NCBI RefSeq assembly: GCF_965638725.1
Contig: NC_134958.1
Coordinates: 22,632,336-22,696,335, forward strand
DNA: 64,000 nucleotides
Direction: 5' to 3'
Origin: Aptenodytes patagonicus
Taxonomy: Eukaryota > Chordata > Aves > Sphenisciformes > Spheniscidae
This document shows, piece after piece, positions 60,190 to 64,000 of the stretch. Every line of letters begins with the position of its first letter. Position 1 is the stretch's first letter. The notes under the pieces are model-generated. The model made no database searches. It was given only the letters and a program-made list of their open reading frames with translations, and was not told the DNA's origin. The position numbers were made by a program, and so were the translations under genes.

Positions 60190-61500
60190 CGGAGCTGGAG
60201 CCGTACTAAAGGCCGTAGGGCCGGTGCTGAAGTGAAATGTGTCAGGGTGGAGCCAGACCTGAAATAAAGATTGTAGGGCCGAAGGTGACATAAACACAGC
60301 GGGGCTGGAGCTGGACTAGGGACCCTGGAGCTGAAATAAAGAGTGTGGGGCTGGAGCCGAGAGGTCACAGAGCTGGAATAAATACGCTGGGGCTGAACCA
60401 CCACCGGGCTGGAGGGCTGGGGCTGAAATACGTAGTTTGGGGCTGGGGCAGAAGCACTGACCCTGGGGCTGGGGCTGACGTGACGCAGAGCTGGAATAAA
60501 TGCGGGGCTGGAGCTGAAATGAATAAAGACCGTAGGGCTGGAGCTGGAATAAAGACCGTAGGGCTGGAGCTGGAATAAAGACCGTAGGGCTGGAGCTGGA
60601 ATAAAGACCGTAGGGCTGGAGCTGGAATAAAGACCGTAGGGCTGGAGCCGGAATAAAGACCGTAGGGCTGGAGCCGGAATAGCGACCTTAAGGCTGGAGC
60701 TGACACAACACAGAGCTGGAGCTGAAAGAAACACTCGGGGAAGGGGATGGAGCTGAAAGAAATACCATAGGGCTGGGGCTGAAATAAAGACCAGGGTCTG
60801 GGGCTGAAACACCGACCATAGGGCTGGAATAAAGACTGCAGGGCTGGAGCTGAACTAAAGATTGTACGGCAGGGGCTAGAGCCGGAATAAACGCTGCAGG
60901 GTTAGAGCCGGAATCCAGAGTGTGGGGCTGGAGCCGAAACACAGACCGCAGGGCTGGGGCTGAAATAAAGACTGTAGGGCTGGAGCTGGGGCTGGACCAA
61001 CGCAGAGCTGGAGCTGAAACATCACAGAGCTGAGATGAAGACTGCAGGGCTGGGGCTGAAATACCGACCGTGGGGCTGGGGATGAAATGACACAGAGCTG
61101 GAGCTGAAGTAAAGACCCTGGGGCTGGAGCTGAAACAAAAACCCTGGGGATGGGGCTGGAGCTGAAAGAAATACCGTAGGGCTGGGGCTGACATACAGGC
61201 GCCAGGACTAAAGCTGAAACAGATCCCTCCGGGCTAGAGCTGGAGTAAATGCTGTGGGGCCGGGGCTGACACGGTGCGGAGCTGGAGCTGACGTACCGAC
61301 CGCGGTGCTGGAGCTGGAGCAAAGGCGCCGGGGCCGGGGCCGGGATCAAGACCGCGGGGCAGGGCCCGAAAGGCTGCAGGGCCGGAGCCGAACCGGCGAC
61401 GGCGGGGCTGGAGCCGAGCTGCTGCCGAGCTGGAGCGTCCGTCAGCGGAGCCGGGACAGCCGGGAGCCGCGGCAAAGCGTGCGTGAGCTGGAGCTGTAAC
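60190..61500. repeat. 26-bp minisatellite, right arm
   Basis: Mirror of the left array. On the plus strand the unit reads GGAATAAAGACCGTAGG followed by GCTGGAGCT. About fourteen AATAAA hexamers lie between 60263 and 60970. The homogeneous block has TACGGTC (on minus) where the left arm has TGCGGTC, so each arm has fixed its own unit variant. Confidence 0.93.
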
Positions 61501-62343
61501 GGGGCGTCCCGGGGCTGCAGGGCCAGCGCCGCCGGGCAGGGGGCCGGGGCCGGGCAGGGGGCCGGGGCCCGTCCGCAGCCAGGAGCCAGGAGCCGGTGCG
61601 GGCGGGAGCCCGGGGTCGCCTCGTCCTCCTGCGGGCAGGGAGCCCGGCCTCCGCCCGCGGGGTCCAGCCCCGCCGGCCGCCTCGCCCCGCCCGGGTCCCC
61701 CGGCTCTGCCGGGCCGCCCCAGCCCCCGTCGGCGAGCAGCGTCGCCCGGCCGAGCCGAGACCCCCCGGTCCCCCCGCCCCCGGGAGCCCGCAGCCGCCCC
61801 CCGCCGGTCTCCGGCCCGCCCGGCCCCGCTGCAGCCGGGCCCGGCCCGGGACCCCCCGCGGCCCCCGGCGCCCCTCACCCGGGCTCGGGGCGGCCCCACT
61901 CACCGTCGCCGCCGAGGTCCTCCAGGCCGGGCCCCGGGGCCGCGGCACGGTCGGCCCCGGCCTCTCCGGGCGGGCCGGGGCGGCACCAGGGGCCGGGCCC
62001 CGCCGAGCCCGCTCCTGCCCCGGGGGCTCCTGCCCCGGCCCGGCCCCTTCCCGCTCCCGGCCCCTTCCGCCCGGGCCGGGGCCGCCTCCCCGCGGGAGGG
62101 CGAGGGCGGGGGCTGGGGGCGGCGGCCCCGAGGGGAGCGGGGACACCGAGGGGAGCGGGGACACGGCGGCTCCCCCGGGTTGGGACCGGGCCGGGCCGGG
62201 CCGGCCCCGGCGCAGCGAGGGGCGGTGGGGCGGTTCCTCCGGTCGGGCGAAGGGAAGGCGGGCGGGCGGACCCGCGGGGCCCGGAGCCGATCGGGAGCAG
62301 GGGCAAGACCGGAGCGGGGGCAGCCGCCGCGATGACGGGAACG

Positions 62344-62400
62344 CGATGGCGATGGGGCGGGCGGGGCTTAAATGGGCGGTGAGAGGGGCGGGGCACAGGG
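62344..62400 (-). promoter_or_regulatory. Inward-facing promoter-like block, right arm
   Basis: The minus strand reads GC boxes, then CGCCCATTTAAGCCCCGCCC, the same order as the left arm. Conservation of this block beyond the diverged leader suggests either function or a shared ancestral duplication edge. Confidence 0.45.
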
Positions 62401-62849
62401 CGGGGTCTGGGCAAAGGGGCGGGGCCTGCTGGCGACAGGGGCTAGCGGGGGGGCCAAGAGAAGCGGGGGGGGGGGGGGCCGGCAGGGGTTGGAGGTGGGG
62501 AGGGCAGGAGCTGATGGCAGGGCTGTGGCTCCCAAAAGCACAAAGGATGCCACCGAGAGGGTGGCTGTGTCCCACACCCCCTCCCCAGCCAGGGCCGGCA
62601 GCCAGGAGCACTTGGGGTGTCTTGAGGAGTGCATGCTGCCCCCCGCCGCCCCCTCCCCCCCCCCCCGTGTGTTGTGCCTTTTGCTCCCCAGCGTCCAGGA
62701 TTAAAGGTCAACATGAGAAAGCCAACGGCTTTCCCTCAGGCCACCTCTCGGGAGAGACCCCCATCCCCTTCGCGCCCCAAGGGACATCCCTCGGTGGGCC
62801 GCCACGGTGGCACCGCGGCCCCAGTTAAACACCGAACCCTCCAAAGCGA
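62401..62849. other. Spacer between palindrome and LOXL1 3' end
   Basis: GC-rich, with a G run at 62466-62478 and a C run at 62652-62666. No gene was recognised. Confidence 0.5.
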
Positions 62850-63924
62850 CGTGTTTTAATGATTTCTGGTTTTAAAGCTTGTGAAAATAATAATAATATT
62901 AATAATAATAATAACAATAATAATAAAACAAGACTTCCAGTCGTCTCAAGGGCTCCCTCCCTACTTTTAAAAGTTGAACAGAGGGAGCGAGCCCCCCCGT
63001 GAAGGTGACGGGATTTCCAGCACCTTCGGTCCCAAAAATAACCGGAGCGTCCCAGCGTGGCAGCTGCATCGAGAAGACGGGTCGAGCGTCCCTGCCAGGG
63101 CAGCACCTCCAAATTCGGGCTGTCTTCTTTGAGGCGGCATCGCCGGAGACACCCCAACCCCCCCCCCCAAAAAAAAAAAATGCCAGAGGGGTTAAAGACT
63201 ACAGAGCTCTCTATTGCTAATATGCGATTTACATCATTTATACAGCATTTATGGGCCCCTGCCTTTATTCCAGCTAAAACTTAGCGTCGGTTTCCCTTAG
63301 GAAACGGAAAAAAAAACCCCAAAGGTTAAAGAAAAGTTAACTATAAAAAAATATTTCAGAGAGTCATTCTCGCTTCCCCTCTTTTTAACGTGAAGAAATG
63401 GGGTTGGGTTTTTTTTTTGGGGGGGGGGGGGGGTGGGGTGTCTCGAGGAGCTGCTGATGGGCTCTGGGGTCTCCGGGGGGACTGAGGAGCCAGCTCAGGC
63501 ACTTTCTCGAGAGGGGGACAGAGGCTGGGGCAGGTGACGTCCCTCCGGCCCTGCTCCCATCAAGATCTGAAAGAAGACAAAAAAAAAAAAAAAAAAAAAT
63601 CCCAGGATTTGGGGAACGCGCTGAGGAAGACATTTAAAATCATTATTTCAAAGGCGGGGGGGGGGGGGGGTTCTTTCAAAACTCAGCTTCGTTCTTCCCC
63701 GGAATAACAAGGAAATTCAATATAAACAGCCCAAAAGGGAGCGAGACACCAGCCCCCAGCTCCACCACTGGCCCAATCCAGCTTTTTTTTGGACACTCGC
63801 GCAGAAAACTTGGATGAAGGGGAGGAAAAAAGGAATTAAACCGCTCGGGTCCAACCCCAGCTCTGGTTTTTTTCCTTTCCCAAGGGAAGGACAGAGAAGG
63901 ACAGACAGACAGACGGACGTCTCC
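62850..63924 (-). other. LOXL1: LOXL1 3' UTR
   Basis: Sequence downstream of the LOXL1 stop on the minus strand. Candidate poly(A) signals on minus are AATAAA at 63264-63269 and ATTAAA at 62855-62860, so the UTR is about 0.65 or 1.07 kb. It contains an (AAT)n tract (62885-62927), homopolymer G runs (63419-63433, 63656-63670) and an A run (63579-63599). Confidence 0.55.
62885..62927. repeat. (AAT)n microsatellite
   Basis: Imperfect AAT array on the plus strand, within the inferred LOXL1 3' UTR. Confidence 0.95.
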
Positions 63925-64000
63925 TTACTGGGAAATCTTGCAGTTTGTCGTGGCGACGTAGCGCCCGGTGTAATGGATGTTGCACCTCACCACGTTGTTG
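63925..64000 (-). CDS. LOXL1: Lysyl oxidase-like 1, C terminus (partial)
   Basis: LOXL1 is a secreted copper amine oxidase that oxidises lysines of tropoelastin for cross-linking in elastic fibres. The minus strand reads NNVVRCNIHYTGRYVATTNC followed by KISQ and TAA (63925-63927). The NNVVRC-x-I-x-YTG block is the conserved C terminus of the lysyl oxidase family. NIHYTGRYV rather than DIRYTGHHAY distinguishes LOXL1 from LOX, and the human protein ends almost identically. The rest of the catalytic domain (copper-binding His residues, LTQ-forming Lys and Tyr) lies beyond the window, so nothing can be said about it. The gene is transcribed toward the palindrome. Confidence 0.93.
   Translation of the reverse strand, partial: NNVVRCNIHYTGRYVATTNCKISQ

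Larger units (their letters stand above)
60070..62340 (-). other. Putative outer transcription unit, right arm
   Basis: Mirror of the left outer unit: promoter-like CTTAAAT at 62367-62373, donor at about 61900 (minus GACG followed by GTGAGT), minisatellite, and poly(A) signal at 60087-60092. The candidate last exon has two base differences from the left copy and both are silent in the frame GDKVTNQSLPALSQH. Its 5' leader (62178-62340) is unrelated to that of the left unit. Confidence 0.3.
58515..62397 (-). repeat. Right arm of giant inverted repeat (palindrome)
   Basis: Reverse complement of the left arm. Differences that are easy to see: fewer copies in parts of the 26-bp minisatellite, one copy rather than two of a block of about 60 bp containing CAGCTCGTGTTCGGGCC, an extra 23-bp segment containing GTGAGC near 58890, and a fully diverged outer flank from about 62178 to 62340 before similarity returns at the promoter-like CTTAAATGGGCGG. 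Confidence 0.95.

Noticed and set aside
54230-62397. Inverted terminal repeats of a giant DNA transposon
   Set aside because: The arms meet at a promoter-like core with no transposase frame, no target-site duplication was found at the outer edges by eye, and the outer edges fade gradually.
51746-62849. STOML1 or PML exons next to LOXL1, as expected from human order
   Set aside because: No stomatin-domain, RING or B-box sequence was seen in any frame of this interval.

Overview
The window looks like a bird genome, from a GC-rich, gene-dense, probably microchromosomal segment. It carries a CR1 LINE with the typical CR1 3' terminus, many long G/C homopolymers and minisatellites, CpG islands, and spliced vertebrate genes related to genes of human chromosome 15q24 (a region that corresponds, from memory, to chicken chromosome 10). 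No bacterial or viral gene was seen.

Layout, left to right: (1) 1-958 is the last intron and last coding exon of PPCDC (+). (2) 959-31 kb is a long stretch with no certain gene. It holds a decayed CR1 copy (5.4-7.3 kb), GC-rich CpG-bearing blocks near 4.5 and 8.5-10 kb, minisatellites at 10.0 and 11 kb, an (AAACC)n/(CAACC)n array at 21.7 kb, an AT-rich block at 28.6-30.2 kb and a higher-order minisatellite at 30.6-31.0 kb. (3) 31.1-43.3 kb is the C15orf39 orthologue (+), with a CpG-island first exon, a large intron containing a 0.85-kb two-unit minisatellite, a 3.2-kb coding exon and a short last coding exon. (4) 44.1-51.75 kb is a TATA-driven, spliced gene (+) for a single-pass membrane mucin with a Ser/Thr/Pro-rich ectodomain and three tandem SEA domains. 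I cannot match it to a named gene. (5) 54.2-62.4 kb is a giant inverted repeat with arms of about 3.9 kb around a spacer of about 0.34 kb. Each arm has a TATA-like/GC-box promoter pointing inward, a 26-bp minisatellite, and convergent polyadenylation signals. The core is an array of CCAAT and GC boxes that looks like a bidirectional promoter. (6) 62.85-64.0 kb is the 3' UTR and last codons of LOXL1 (-).

The genes do not form a pathway: PPCDC is coenzyme A synthesis, LOXL1 is elastin cross-linking, C15orf39 is poorly characterised, and the mucin is presumably an epithelial surface protein. Their order is informative. As I recall it, human PPCDC and C15orf39 are adjacent and in the same orientation, while LOXL1 lies over 1 Mb away across a block bounded by GOLGA6 duplicons. 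The arrangement here, with LOXL1 next to C15orf39, fits a different gene order. The new mucin and the palindrome sit exactly at this junction and are the two most interesting items in the window.
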